Numbered from the stretch's first letter, positions 55,873 through 63,912 are shown. The stretch: 64,000 bases of DNA from Klebsiella spallanzanii (GCF_902158555.1 NZ_CABGGS010000034.1:186001-250000); one strand, 5' to 3'. The notes: generated from the sequence alone by a model not told the origin. Translations and numbers: made by a program.

Positions 55873-56163
55873 ATGGCTATTTTTGGCGTAAAGTTAACCA
55901 AAACCAGCAATACACAGCATGTTGTTAGTGCTTTACTCCTGATTTGTTACCGATTAGGTGAGGGCGATAACGTCGCTCACCTTTTCGGTGATGAAGTCTC
56001 CAGTATTTCCCCGCGTCAAAATGTTCAGGCTCTACCTGAGCGAATCGCAAAAATCCTCTCTGAAATCTCCCGTCGCGGACTGTTTTTTCACGTAGCGCCG
56101 CATGGAGAAAATCACGGCATATTCATTGCCACACATCCGAAAATCCTAACTAAACACGCATAG
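55873..56163 (+). CDS. Phage-region protein of unknown function (96 residues)
   Basis: 96 residues, soluble, mixed helix and strand (VSALLLICYRLGEGDNVAHLFGDEV, LPERIAKILSEISRRGLFFHV). No motif that I recognise. It opens the rightward block, 9 nt before the next gene. The ATG is preceded by GTGGG, a weak ribosome site. Confidence 0.65.
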   Translation: MAIFGVKLTKTSNTQHVVSALLLICYRLGEGDNVAHLFGDEVSSISPRQNVQALPERIAKILSEISRRGLFFHVAPHGENHGIFIATHPKILTKHA

Positions 56164-56171
56164 GGGGCATC

Positions 56172-56699
56172 ATGCGCGATTTTGCTCTGGTATTTCGTCA
56201 TGCGTGGGAACTGGCAAGAAAGGGCGCTGATACCTTCGGTGGTTCGGCGCGTCAGTATTTCCGCGAATCTCTCATGCTGGCCTATAGCAACCTGAAGCGT
56301 AATGTAACCGCTAAAGACCTTGTCAAAATAATGCAGGGTCGCAGGCTGTCTATGAGCCAAATTCGGGAGGAAGTAAACGCCAAATTTAAAAAACAAACAG
56401 CAAAGAACATTGCCAGAAGAATTTGGAATATGTTCCGCTCGCCATACGTAGAAATTGAGAAGATCAAATGTCAGGCGACGGGAAAATATTTGTATCATCT
56501 GAAGAACGCACAGAAGAATTTTTTTGTAAGCGGTGCTATTACTCGCGCTCTCAAATCGGCAAGACCTGAGAAGAAAAAGGCTATAAAACCTCGACCAGCA
56601 ATGACGAAAGAGGAAATAAATGCCTGTCGGTTGGCTAATGCCTTCCATAGTGCATTAAGCACAGGGGTGTATGTAGCACCTCAACTTATTGAGAATTAA
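56172..56699 (+). CDS. Phage-region basic protein of unknown function (175 residues)
   Basis: 175 residues, strongly basic in the middle and near the end (ARPEKKKAIKPRP). The part from about 45 to 110 reads like a winged helix (VKIMQGRRLSMSQIREEV then WNMFRSPYVEIEKIKC and GKYLYHL), so nucleic-acid binding is possible. Family not recognised. GGGGG lies 6 nt before the ATG. Confidence 0.65.
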   Translation: MRDFALVFRHAWELARKGADTFGGSARQYFRESLMLAYSNLKRNVTAKDLVKIMQGRRLSMSQIREEVNAKFKKQTAKNIARRIWNMFRSPYVEIEKIKCQATGKYLYHLKNAQKNFFVSGAITRALKSARPEKKKAIKPRPAMTKEEINACRLANAFHSALSTGVYVAPQLIEN

Positions 56700-56701
56700 T
56701 A

Positions 56702-57424
56702 ATGAAAAAAAACCAGAAAGTCATTCAGTTTCGTGGTGATGAAGATATGTACCATCGAGCACAGGAAAGAATCACCAGTCAGGAGATTCTTTTCCCTGAT
56801 GTTATGCGAGCCGCGCTTAGAGCCATTGCTGAGGGTGATGTTGCGCCGTTTGCAGATATCATCAATGAGGCCGGTCACACTGGTGATGAAACCAATCAGG
56901 CATGGCTTTATCACAAATGTCATGAGCTTTTCGAATATCGTGATGGTCAGTTATTACGCAAGTCACGCAAAGGAATGGGTGAAAAGGGAACCCCGGCATA
57001 TATCCGCATCCGGGAAGGTGAAGAACATGTATTAATTCAGGGTAATCATTATCTGTTAAAAGATATCGTCTGGTTAATGGCTAACGGGAGCATTGCCGGA
57101 GAAGTTATCTATAAAAACCCGCATCGTGTAACCAATAAACACGCAATTGAAAATCTCATTTTAAACCCGGTGGAAATTAGGCAGGTAACGATAACAAAAT
57201 ATTTGAGTGGATCTGAAAAGATCGACATTTGCAGGGGGAAGCAGAGAGCCATAGCTATTAATACCGAAAGCGATATAAGTGCAGCCGGAGCAATTGAGAG
57301 ACTCATTAACAGAGGGCAAACAATCCCGTTACTTTTGCGCGGCGATGATGGATGGGTTGCATCGCGAACCGCTATTCACGCTTTCAAATTGGGTGATAAC
57401 CAGTACGTAGTAAGCATTACATAA
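56702..57424 (+). CDS. Phage-region protein of unknown function (240 residues)
   Basis: 240 residues. The N-terminus MKKNQKVIQFRGDEDMYHRA is followed by a mixed fold. A segment in the middle (YRDGQLLRKSRKGMGEKGTPAYIRI) recalls the start of phage homing-endonuclease or HNH-associated DNA-binding repeats, but no HNH His-Asn-His is present. Family not recognised. It begins 2 nt after the previous stop. Confidence 0.65.
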   Translation: MKKNQKVIQFRGDEDMYHRAQERITSQEILFPDVMRAALRAIAEGDVAPFADIINEAGHTGDETNQAWLYHKCHELFEYRDGQLLRKSRKGMGEKGTPAYIRIREGEEHVLIQGNHYLLKDIVWLMANGSIAGEVIYKNPHRVTNKHAIENLILNPVEIRQVTITKYLSGSEKIDICRGKQRAIAINTESDISAAGAIERLINRGQTIPLLLRGDDGWVASRTAIHAFKLGDNQYVVSIT

Positions 57425-57433
57425 GGGGCTTTT

Positions 57434-57703
57434 ATGTCGAATGAAACAGTAAAAAAGGTCATGGCAGAAAAGCGCCGTATGACCATCGGACAGTTAACAG
57501 ACCAGCTTGTTAGCGGTGCTTTACGCCGTGAGTTAGGCATGGATAAAACCGAATTTGCCACGCTGGTTTCAGTTATGCGATCCACTATCCGGCGCATTGA
57601 AGGGCTGGAGGCAACGCCACGTATGGGGCTTATTTTCAACACCGCCGCAGTGTTGCGCATTGGTATTGACTTTCCAATCACAGAGGAAAGGGCAAAAAAA
57701 TGA
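57434..57703 (+). CDS. XRE-type helix-turn-helix protein
   Basis: 89 residues. Residues about 30-82 fit the XRE helix-turn-helix pattern (RRELGMDKTEFATLVSVMRSTIRRIEGLEATPRMGLIF, then AAVLRIGIDF). It may be a small phage regulator. Its stop overlaps the start of the next gene (ATGA), which implies coupled translation. Confidence 0.65.
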   Translation: MSNETVKKVMAEKRRMTIGQLTDQLVSGALRRELGMDKTEFATLVSVMRSTIRRIEGLEATPRMGLIFNTAAVLRIGIDFPITEERAKK

Positions 57704-58398
57704 CCATGAAAAATGATATCACCGAACTGGCTCAGAGAGAGAAATTCGAAGCATGGGCAGAACATGCTTGCGCGGCTCCGTGGGGCTACCTCAAGAAGCG
57801 ACGTACAACGGAAGGCTATTTCGAGCAGATTTACACCTGCATGTGGACAGCATGGAAAGCGGCTGGCGCTGAGCTGGTAGAGGCGCTGGAGAGGGCGAAG
57901 CACGATTCAGCGGTTGATTGGGAGGCCGCTGCATCGCTGAACGTCGAAAATCAGGAGCTGAAACAACGCATCGCCGAGCTTGAAGAAAGCAACGCTCAGG
58001 TCATCCAGTCTCGCGACCACTACAAACGCATGACCGAGGAAGGGCTGAAGAAACTGGCGGAGTCCCGCACCGTCACTGCCGCCGCTGCTGATGTATTTTC
58101 CGAGCGTCAGCGGCAGGTTACAGCGGAGGGTTGGACTCCAGAGCACGACGACGAATACACAGATGGTGAGCTGCCGAGGGCTGCAAGTTGCTACGCGCTC
58201 ATGGCGTGGCGCGAAAAGTGCCTGAGCGACGGTGAGTATGCAGTCAGCCAGAAAGCACTGCCATATTACTGGCCGTGGGATCCCGCGTGGTGGAAACCGA
58301 CTAGCCCACGGCGCGACCTGGTTAAAGCTGGCGCGTTAATTCTGGCGGAAATTGAGCGTATCGACCGAGCCGCTGGCATCAAGTGGGAGGCTGAGTAG
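57700..58398 (+). CDS. Ead/Ea22-like phage protein
   Basis: 232 residues with a coiled-coil middle (about 50-110) and the C-terminal block typical of lambdoid Ead proteins: VFSERQRQVTAEGWTPEHDDEY, CYALMAWREK, WPWDPAWWKP and RRDLVKAGALILAEIERIDR. Function in phages is unclear, perhaps host modulation. It overlaps the preceding gene by 4 nt and abuts the next. Confidence 0.75.
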   Translation: MTMKNDITELAQREKFEAWAEHACAAPWGYLKKRRTTEGYFEQIYTCMWTAWKAAGAELVEALERAKHDSAVDWEAAASLNVENQELKQRIAELEESNAQVIQSRDHYKRMTEEGLKKLAESRTVTAAAADVFSERQRQVTAEGWTPEHDDEYTDGELPRAASCYALMAWREKCLSDGEYAVSQKALPYYWPWDPAWWKPTSPRRDLVKAGALILAEIERIDRAAGIKWEAE

Positions 58399-58662
58399 AT
58401 GGCTAAATTAACCAAAAAAGAACAAGCCTGGGTGGATGAAGTTAACGCTGTAATGGCCCGCTGCCCGTCTCCGAAGAAAATAGGATTTTACACCATCGGC
58501 GACCCGTCAATCGCACTCTACGACCTACGCAGGATAGGTGAGGTAATGGCAAGACTGGATGGCCGAGCCTCATCTGACTGGTGTACCGCCGTCCAAAACA
58601 TCGGTGCAGGCTTTGATGAAACCATTGAATTTCCGTCTGCCGTCGAAAGCACAGCAGGATAA
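58399..58662 (+). CDS. Phage-region protein of unknown function (87 residues)
   Basis: 87 residues, acidic to neutral, beginning MAKLTKKEQAWVDEVNAVMARCPSPKKIGFYTIGDPSIALYDL. The ATG directly follows the Ead-like stop. No family recognised, but the KxxQAWVDEVN start is seen in short phage accessory proteins. Confidence 0.65.
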   Translation: MAKLTKKEQAWVDEVNAVMARCPSPKKIGFYTIGDPSIALYDLRRIGEVMARLDGRASSDWCTAVQNIGAGFDETIEFPSAVESTAG

Positions 58663-58671
58663 GGGGTGGCT

Positions 58672-58821
58672 ATGACCAGCGAATTAACCAGAGAGCACAT
58701 TGAAGATACTAATTATCGTGGTTTTTGGCGTGTAACCGTGTGGGCCTGTTTATTTTGTGTAATATTTTTCTGGTTGCCTGCTATTTCAGTAGCTATTTAT
58801 TACTTTTCCTCGGGGAATTAA
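58672..58821 (+). CDS. 49-residue phage membrane protein
   Basis: Short protein, MTSELTREHIEDTNYRGFWR followed by a long hydrophobic span of about 25 residues (VTVWACLFCVIFFWLPAISV) and a YYFSSGN end. GGGGTGG is 4 nt before the ATG, and its stop overlaps the next start (TAATG). Single or hairpin membrane span. Function unknown. Confidence 0.65.
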   Translation: MTSELTREHIEDTNYRGFWRVTVWACLFCVIFFWLPAISVAIYYFSSGN

Positions 58822-59084
58822 TGCGCCGTTATATCATTACCGATAAAGACATTATCGAGGCATTCCAGCGATGGTCTAGCCCGGAATTAAAAAACCAGAA
58901 AATGCATACCAGCTTCATACGTGAGGCTGTTTGTCGCGCACATCCTGACAAGGTAATTCTTCAGTATGACGTTCGCCAAAAGCTAAAAAATATGGCCTCA
59001 CGTGGTTTAGTTACTGAGGTGCGTTTAAGTCCTAACGCAACAGCCTGGATGATAATAAAAGGTGATTCAAATGGACAAAATTAA
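58821..59084 (+). CDS. Phage-region winged-helix-like protein (87 residues)
   Basis: 87 residues. MRRYIITDKDIIEAFQRWSS then YDVRQKLKNMASRGLVTEVRLSPNATAWMII has the order of a small winged-helix DNA-binding protein. I begin at ATG 58821, coupled to the stop of the membrane-protein gene, and not at the upstream in-frame ATG 58725, which would lie across that gene. Confidence 0.65.
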   Translation: MRRYIITDKDIIEAFQRWSSPELKNQKMHTSFIREAVCRAHPDKVILQYDVRQKLKNMASRGLVTEVRLSPNATAWMIIKGDSNGQN

Positions 59085-59430
59085 GACCAAAAGAAGCGAG
59101 CGCCGTTTGTCGCGTGACCTGATAGAAGAAGGGTTAAGGCTGGTGGCAGAGCGTAGTGAGCGGGAGGGAGTGAACAAAGATACCGCTAAACGTCATGCTT
59201 CAGCCATCAGGGGCGTGATTCCGGCGCTGGGTGTAGTAAAGAGTAAGGTTGTGAAGCCGGGGGTTTGGGTTTCGCTCTACACGCGCAGCGATGCTACATC
59301 GACCGTCATCAGCAATATGAAGTTTACCGCCGTCATATTTGAGTGGGCCGGACAGCAGGAATATGAAGATTCGGCATTTTATGCCGCTATTGCAAATGCC
59401 ATCCGTACAGCGCTGGCTGTCAGGGGGTAA
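59071..59430 (+). CDS. Free-standing recombinase core-binding-like protein
   Basis: 119 residues without catalytic residues of a recombinase. By eye it lines up with residues about 5-110 of the adjacent tyrosine recombinase: KDTAKRHASAIRGVIPALGV against KTIINERHAVRMLEPVLSLGV, then P..WV, STV and a Trp at matching distances. That suggests a SAM-like core-binding domain on its own, possibly an accessory or directionality factor. ATG 59071 has AGGTG 6 nt before it (a GTG at 59062 is possible). The recombinase gene starts 2 nt after its stop. Confidence 0.6.
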   Translation: MDKIKTKRSERRLSRDLIEEGLRLVAERSEREGVNKDTAKRHASAIRGVIPALGVVKSKVVKPGVWVSLYTRSDATSTVISNMKFTAVIFEWAGQQEYEDSAFYAAIANAIRTALAVRG

Positions 59431-59432
59431 GG

Positions 59433-60311
59433 ATGCTCAGTGATTTACTGATAATGGTTGACCGCCGTGCTCAGGCGGTCAGTTTGCGTGAAAAAACCAT
59501 TATTAACGAACGTCACGCTGTCCGAATGCTTGAACCTGTTTTATCTCTTGGGGTACGCGCTGCAAGCGTACCTGATACGTGGGTAAGGTATGCCGACCGC
59601 TGCATTGATAATGGGCTGGCGGCGTCTACGGTTCGCCAGCGCATAGATTGCGTTGCGGCTGTTGTAGCCTGGGTGATTCATGCTGATATTAAATTCAAGC
59701 CAGCCGCGCCGGGCTCTTTGGGTAGGATGCTTGATGCCATGCGTACAGCGGCAAGAGCTATAGGAAAACGGATAAAGCGTCACAGAGCATTGAGCAGGCC
59801 AGCCCGCGTAAGTGTTGATGAGTATTCTACGGTTGTGCGTGAGATAGAGTCTTTGCGGGATCCATACAGGGCCGCAGCCCGTATGATGCTGTGTTTTGGG
59901 ATGAGGGCAACAGAAACGCTTTCACTATCTCCCTCATCAATTATTTCAGGTGGGAAGTTGTTTGTACCTGACCGCGAGACTAAAACTCACTCCGATTTGC
60001 TTTTACCTTTGCCAGTTAAATACATTCCTTTAATCGAGGGGTGGCTAAGCGTGATAGGTGAGTCAGAAATAAAGTACAACACGCTTGTAACGACGATTTC
60101 CCGCGCCGGGATTAAATGGCGCTGCCATGATTTAAGAAAATTATTCAGAACTTCCGCCGCCGTGCGTGGTGAGGATTATCTTGCAACAGAATTGATATTA
60201 AATCACGCGGTGAAAGACGTTCCGAGTGTTTATTTGCAATCTCCACCGTTCGCGGCAATGAGGCGAGTTTTAAATAATTCGATTGAAGAATATTTACAGG
60301 TTAAAGGGTAG
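59433..60311 (+). CDS. Tyrosine recombinase (phage integrase family)
   Basis: 292 residues. N-terminal SAM-like core-binding domain (about 10-115), then a compact catalytic domain with Arg158 (FGMRATETLSL), Lys184, His232 and Arg235 (CHDLRKLF), His258 (LNHAV) and the nucleophile Tyr267 (SVYLQ). All six active-site positions are present; the span from Arg158 to Tyr267 is short. It catalyses site-specific strand exchange, for integration and excision or for resolution of multimers. It is the second-last gene of the left block, not at the visible edge of the element. Confidence 0.88.
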   Translation: MLSDLLIMVDRRAQAVSLREKTIINERHAVRMLEPVLSLGVRAASVPDTWVRYADRCIDNGLAASTVRQRIDCVAAVVAWVIHADIKFKPAAPGSLGRMLDAMRTAARAIGKRIKRHRALSRPARVSVDEYSTVVREIESLRDPYRAAARMMLCFGMRATETLSLSPSSIISGGKLFVPDRETKTHSDLLLPLPVKYIPLIEGWLSVIGESEIKYNTLVTTISRAGIKWRCHDLRKLFRTSAAVRGEDYLATELILNHAVKDVPSVYLQSPPFAAMRRVLNNSIEEYLQVKG

Positions 60312-60314
60312 GGA

Positions 60315-60572
60315 ATGGAAAAGTCAGCGATTAAAGATAATGATATTATGTATCAAAAGAAGTATCCGAGAGATTGCCTGTTTAAGTTGCTTCAACTACG
60401 CACTAATTTAAAAGCAAAGCCAGATATTTACCGGGTAGAAATGATTAACCGCAGTGGTGATAAGATTTTGATGGGAGGGCGGCAAACAACACAGGAGGCG
60501 ATTTCTCTTTATCAAGATATTGCGACACTTAGCCCATCAGAAGTGGAGGCGGCATTCAGTAGTATGGTCTGA
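60315..60572 (+). CDS. Phage-region protein of unknown function (85 residues)
   Basis: 85 residues: MEKSAIKDNDIMYQKKYPRD, a central VEMINRSGDKILMGGRQTTQEAISLYQDI and a short acidic tail. It begins 3 nt after the recombinase stop (GGGAATGG), so it is cotranscribed, and a strong terminator follows. Small proteins placed like this can be excision factors, but no such motif is visible. Confidence 0.6.
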   Translation: MEKSAIKDNDIMYQKKYPRDCLFKLLQLRTNLKAKPDIYRVEMINRSGDKILMGGRQTTQEAISLYQDIATLSPSEVEAAFSSMV

Positions 60573-60592
60573 CAGCAGACGACAAAAACGAG

Positions 60593-60615
60593 CCCGGCAT
60601 ATGCCGGGTTTTTTT
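60593..60615 (+). terminator. Strong intrinsic terminator after the recombinase block
   Basis: Perfect palindrome CCCGGCATATGCCGGG (60593-60608) followed at once by seven T. It closes the left phage operon 20 nt past its last stop codon. Confidence 0.92.
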
Positions 60616-60689
60616 ATGCCTGAAAATTGCAGTCAATAAATGTAAGTGAAAGGTTAAATTTTAATTAACAAAAACACAACATAATGCAT

Positions 60690-60719
60690 GTTAAATAAGG
60701 TAACAATAAAGTTAAATAA
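60690..60719 (+). repeat. Iteron-like direct repeat, 21-nt period
   Basis: GTTAAATAA at 60690-60698 and again at 60711-60719, two helical turns apart, followed 7 nt later by the one-mismatch DnaA box at 60726. Further GTTAAAT copies are at about 60653, 61337 and 61440. Confidence 0.45.
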
Positions 60720-61332
60720 ATGTTATGTGGATAGTTTTGTGTGCATCATGAAATTATGATTATGTAAATGATAAAGATCGCGTTTTAATGAAAATAACAA
60801 AAAATAAATTTAACGATTAAAATTCAATGGGTTATACTTTTGTGATTGTTTTTCATTCAAAAGTGGCTAGGTTTTTGGCGTCAATACCTTGCGTTTTTGC
60901 ATTCTGGAAATTTAAAAATATTTAAGTGAACAATTCATCAATCGAATCATGGTGTTATGGCTGTGAGGCAAACGGATATATAAGGTTTGACATTCAGTGT
61001 CAGCATGAGTAAAAGACCAAAAAGAGGGCAATTAAAGCCATTTTATTTAAAAATGTTTCCACTTGAAATAAAGCCGGACATTTACCACCTTACCTATAGC
61101 TATACGAATCAATAAGCTATGTTATTTTTCGTGGGGTTTACTGTTTTATTCGCCGGAAATGTTTCTGCAATCTCATCTGACCAGTGCATTTAACATCTTG
61201 ACATGAGTTTGTTATGAGTTAGCAGAAAGGGGGAAAGCATAAGCATGTGGGGTGGCGGAAAAGATAAAATCGCGCTCAGGCTTGTTTCCACCAGCGATTG
61301 CAGGAATCTATCACTTTTCACTGATGTTTGAT

Positions 61333-61354
61333 AACGGTTAAATATTTGACCGTT
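61333..61354. repeat. 22-bp imperfect palindrome
   Basis: AACGGTTAAATATTTGACCGTT: symmetric except for one base pair. It is flanked by ATGTTTGATA (61324-61333) and its complement TATCAAACAT (61417-61426). Likely a protein-binding site. Confidence 0.55.
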
Positions 61355-61446
61355 CAATTATGTTTGCTCTGTTACATATTCATTGCGTTAAAACTGAGCA
61401 TAACAAAAGCAACAAATATCAAACATTCATGTTGGCACGTTAAATG

Positions 61447-61562
61447 TTATCCACATTGAAAGTGAGTAGTGATGCGTGGTTGGGGCGATATTGACCACTA
61501 ACTTAAATCGTGCAGGTGGGTAGTTTCATGCTGCTTATCCACAGATTTAGCCTTGTGCATAA
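61447..61562. other. Cluster of three consensus DnaA boxes
   Basis: TTATCCACA at 61447-61455, TTATCCACA at 61535-61543 and, on the opposite strand, TTATGCACA at 61554-61562. The last two face each other 10 nt apart. An eight-fixed-base motif is expected about once per 33 kb counting both strands, so three within 116 bp is unlikely by chance. Confidence 0.65.
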
Positions 61563-61649
61563 TATTGACACGCATTACCGCTGGAGCCGTTTCTGTAATT
61601 AGTCAGGCCATTGCCTTTAAATCACCTCTATATAAAGGAGGTGAACTTC

Positions 61650-62603
61650 ATGGCTTACGGGCGTCAGTTCGAAATAACCGTTAACTGCACAGATGGTGAG
61701 ACGATCCACGTTACTGATGTGGACGTTGATTTCTCGTCTGTGCGCGACGATGAGAAAGAGCCAAATGAGGCTGATTTAACGTTGTGGGGTTTAACACCAC
61801 AGACGCAGAACGCCATTGCTCAGGCTGGGTCAACCGTCAGTGTTGCCGCTGGCTATATGGATGAAGGAATGTTTACCCTGTTTCAGGGTGAACTTATCAG
61901 CGCCGTAACTATCAAGCCTAACGAGGTCTACGGCCTGAAAATGAAAATCTACGAAGCGCTGATTCCGTTCCGGGCCAGCGTCACATCGCGCACGTTTCGC
62001 AAAGGCCAAAGCCTTAAAGATGCTGTTTTACAGGTAGCGTCCGATATGGGGCTGGGTTGTCAGTTCTCTAAATCAGCGTCATCTCTCACCCTGGCTAAAA
62101 ACGTCAGCGCTGCGGCATTGTCCCGTGATGTGCTGACCAGCCTTTGCAAGCCAGTTAATGCCAACTGGTCGCTTCAGTATCAGTCAATCATTGTCACTGC
62201 CGGTGATTCAATCCTTACAGGTGCTGCTGTTTTCTCCCCTGAAACGGGCTTGCTTGGTGCGCCACTTCTGAAGGTTCACTCCCCGAAACGCACGAAGAAA
62301 AAGAACCCTTCCGAAAAAGAGCAGATCCAGAAGAAGCACGACAAAAGCATAACTACCTATGTCTGGCCCCCGAAGGGATCACAAGTTGACTACTCAAAAG
62401 GTGCTCGCCGCCAGATGGGGGTTATTGAGGCTGTTACGTGGGAATCATTGCTTTATGGCGGGGTTGAGATTGGCGAACAGGTAGAGCTTTCTTCTCCATC
62501 AATGGGCGAAGGCTGGATGGTTATTGTGAAGAAGATTTCCCATCGCTTTAGTACCCGCGACCGTCAGGCGTGGTCATCGTCATGGGAGGGCATCATTGCA
62601 TGA
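61650..62603 (+). CDS. Phage baseplate hub-like protein
   Basis: 317 residues. MAYGRQFEITVNCTDGETIHVTDVDVDFSS then NEADLTLWGLTPQTQNAI and FTLFQGELISAVT is the pattern of contractile-tail hub proteins (gpD/gp27-like first domains), with a Lys-rich linker at about 213-230 (KRTKKKNPSEKEQIQKKHD) and a C-terminal VELSSPSMGEGWMVIVKKISHRFS segment. ATG 61650 has AAGGAGGTGA at 7 nt. First gene of the baseplate operon; the spike gene overlaps its stop. Confidence 0.72.
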   Translation: MAYGRQFEITVNCTDGETIHVTDVDVDFSSVRDDEKEPNEADLTLWGLTPQTQNAIAQAGSTVSVAAGYMDEGMFTLFQGELISAVTIKPNEVYGLKMKIYEALIPFRASVTSRTFRKGQSLKDAVLQVASDMGLGCQFSKSASSLTLAKNVSAAALSRDVLTSLCKPVNANWSLQYQSIIVTAGDSILTGAAVFSPETGLLGAPLLKVHSPKRTKKKNPSEKEQIQKKHDKSITTYVWPPKGSQVDYSKGARRQMGVIEAVTWESLLYGGVEIGEQVELSSPSMGEGWMVIVKKISHRFSTRDRQAWSSSWEGIIA

Positions 62604-63310
62604 GAGCCGGTAGCCAGATTCAGGCCATTGTTGAGCAGGCGCTTAATTCAGCGCTTTTTTCGCTTGAGGCAACGATTGTTTCCGTCAGCGGCGGGCGGGC
62701 AACTGTCCAGCCATCCCCAAAACGCATATTCGGTGACAACTCGGAGCCGATTGCTTATCCAGCTGTTGAAAACGTTCGTTTAGTTTCGCTCGTCTGGGAT
62801 AGCGGTAAGTCAGGCGTTAGCGGGCGAGTTTCTCCGGGGGATGAATGTCTCCTTATCGCGCTTTCTCACGGAGACGGCGACGAGCCAGACCATAAGACCA
62901 TTTCAAACGCTATCGCTATATGTGGATTTTCAGACGTTGCCAGCCACCAGATGCCGGATGAGGCAGGGTTAAGAGTGTTCAGCGGTAGCGCCTTTATTGA
63001 ATGGGATGACGGAAGCATTAAGGGCGATACCGGGCAAGGCGCAACTTTCGAGTTTACGGGCAACAAAATGACCGTTAACGCGCCGGGCGGTATCGATATG
63101 ACAGCGCCAATGACAACCATAAACGGGAATTTGACGATTTCAGGATCCATCAGTCAGGGCGCAGAAGGTGGCGGCAATGCTGACTTTGGCGGCAACGTCA
63201 CCATAACCGGCGATAGCAAAGCCGCTGACCACATCAGCGGCGGTAAGTCCTTCAATTCTCACACGCATAAAGAAAACGGTGAGGGCGGTCAGACCGACGC
63301 CCCGACATAA
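62600..63310 (+). CDS. Phage baseplate central spike, Gp138-like (gpV type)
   Basis: 236 residues. The N-terminal OB-fold (VSGGRATVQPSPKRIF, YPAVENVRLVSLVW, VSPGDECLLIALSHGD) is followed by a glycine-rich beta-helical part (GGIDMTAPMTTINGNLTISG) and a tip SHTHKENGEGG. The HxH motif at the tip binds iron in spikes of this type. It pierces the outer membrane during tail contraction. The start overlaps the hub stop (ATGA). Confidence 0.85.
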   Translation: MRAGSQIQAIVEQALNSALFSLEATIVSVSGGRATVQPSPKRIFGDNSEPIAYPAVENVRLVSLVWDSGKSGVSGRVSPGDECLLIALSHGDGDEPDHKTISNAIAICGFSDVASHQMPDEAGLRVFSGSAFIEWDDGSIKGDTGQGATFEFTGNKMTVNAPGGIDMTAPMTTINGNLTISGSISQGAEGGGNADFGGNVTITGDSKAADHISGGKSFNSHTHKENGEGGQTDAPT

Positions 63311-63319
63311 GGAAAAACC

Positions 63320-63697
63320 ATGAAATTAAATGACCATGCGGCACAAATCGCACTTTCTAACGGTGGCTTTCTGATGGCGGGTGACTACAGCACAACCGTT
63401 AGCAAAGGCGAGATTATCAACATCACTGAGCGAACCGGGCTTGTAGTTGAGCGTGTCGAGTGCATCACCCTGATTAACGCGCCGTTGTATATGGTCATGG
63501 CGACGTGCAGGGAGAACAAAGACCAGTACATGCCATTTTACAGCGATTTGCCGTTTGAATTACCGCATCAAGCGGCGATGGCGCAAATGTTAAATGATGC
63601 AGGCGAAGGCTTTGACCTTGATGACCTGCTGGATATTGAGTCGCTGGATTCTGCTGTGACGGTCGTCCACGTTGAAAAATGGATGCACACCGAATGA
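63320..63697 (+). CDS. Phage baseplate-region protein of unknown function (125 residues)
   Basis: 125 residues with an acidic C-terminal half (GEGFDLDDLLDIESLDSAV). Located between the spike and a 72-residue protein; translationally coupled to the next gene by ATGA. Proteins of this size are common at this place in myovirus tails. Confidence 0.7.
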   Translation: MKLNDHAAQIALSNGGFLMAGDYSTTVSKGEIINITERTGLVVERVECITLINAPLYMVMATCRENKDQYMPFYSDLPFELPHQAAMAQMLNDAGEGFDLDDLLDIESLDSAVTVVHVEKWMHTE

Positions 63698-63912
63698 ACA
63701 TCACAACAACTCAGTATCGACAGGGTTTAAAGGGCTGTTTCATTTCCGCAGAGAGGCCGCAGGCTGGCGACTCTCTGACGCTGGTAATGCCAACATGCAG
63801 AGGGCGGCGCATTATCCCTGTTGGCGAGGTTCAGCGTGTCGAGGCTGTAGGTACTAGCCGTTGCCTCGTATGGGTTTCAAAGCTGGCATTCGTTGAGGGG
63901 ATGAATTACTGA
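63694..63912 (+). CDS. Phage baseplate-region small protein (72 residues)
   Basis: 72 residues, mainly beta strand (LKGCFISAERPQAGDSLTLV, GRRIIPVGEVQRVEAVG). Coupled on both sides: its start overlaps the previous stop and its stop overlaps the next start. Possibly a plug or small baseplate part; not certain. Confidence 0.7.
   Translation: MNITTTQYRQGLKGCFISAERPQAGDSLTLVMPTCRGRRIIPVGEVQRVEAVGTSRCLVWVSKLAFVEGMNY

Larger units (their letters stand above)
60616..61649. other. Gene-free AT-rich stretch with DnaA boxes, candidate replication origin or control region
   Basis: About 1 kb with no frame that looks coding. Three consensus DnaA boxes (TTATNCACA) lie at 61447-61455 (+), 61535-61543 (+) and 61554-61562 (-), and a one-mismatch box at 60726-60734 (-). 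GTTAAAT recurs five times, including two copies of GTTAAATAA exactly 21 nt apart (60690 and 60711). A near-perfect 22-bp palindrome is at 61333-61354. The left 250 nt are extremely AT-rich. This combination resembles a DnaA-dependent origin; an attachment site or late promoter may also be here. Confidence 0.55.

Noticed and set aside
56702-57424. HNH or homing endonuclease
   Set aside because: One segment recalls DNA-binding repeats near such enzymes, but the catalytic His-Asn-His pattern is absent.
61005-61115. A 36-codon basic frame (MSKRPKRGQLKPFYLK...) in the gene-free gap
   Set aside because: No ribosome binding site, rare codon look and AT-rich context; kept only as a remote possibility.
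61245-61331. A 28-codon frame starting MWGGGKDKIALR after AAGGGGGAAAG
   Set aside because: The purine-rich run is 10 nt or more from the ATG and the peptide has no recognisable feature; too short to claim.
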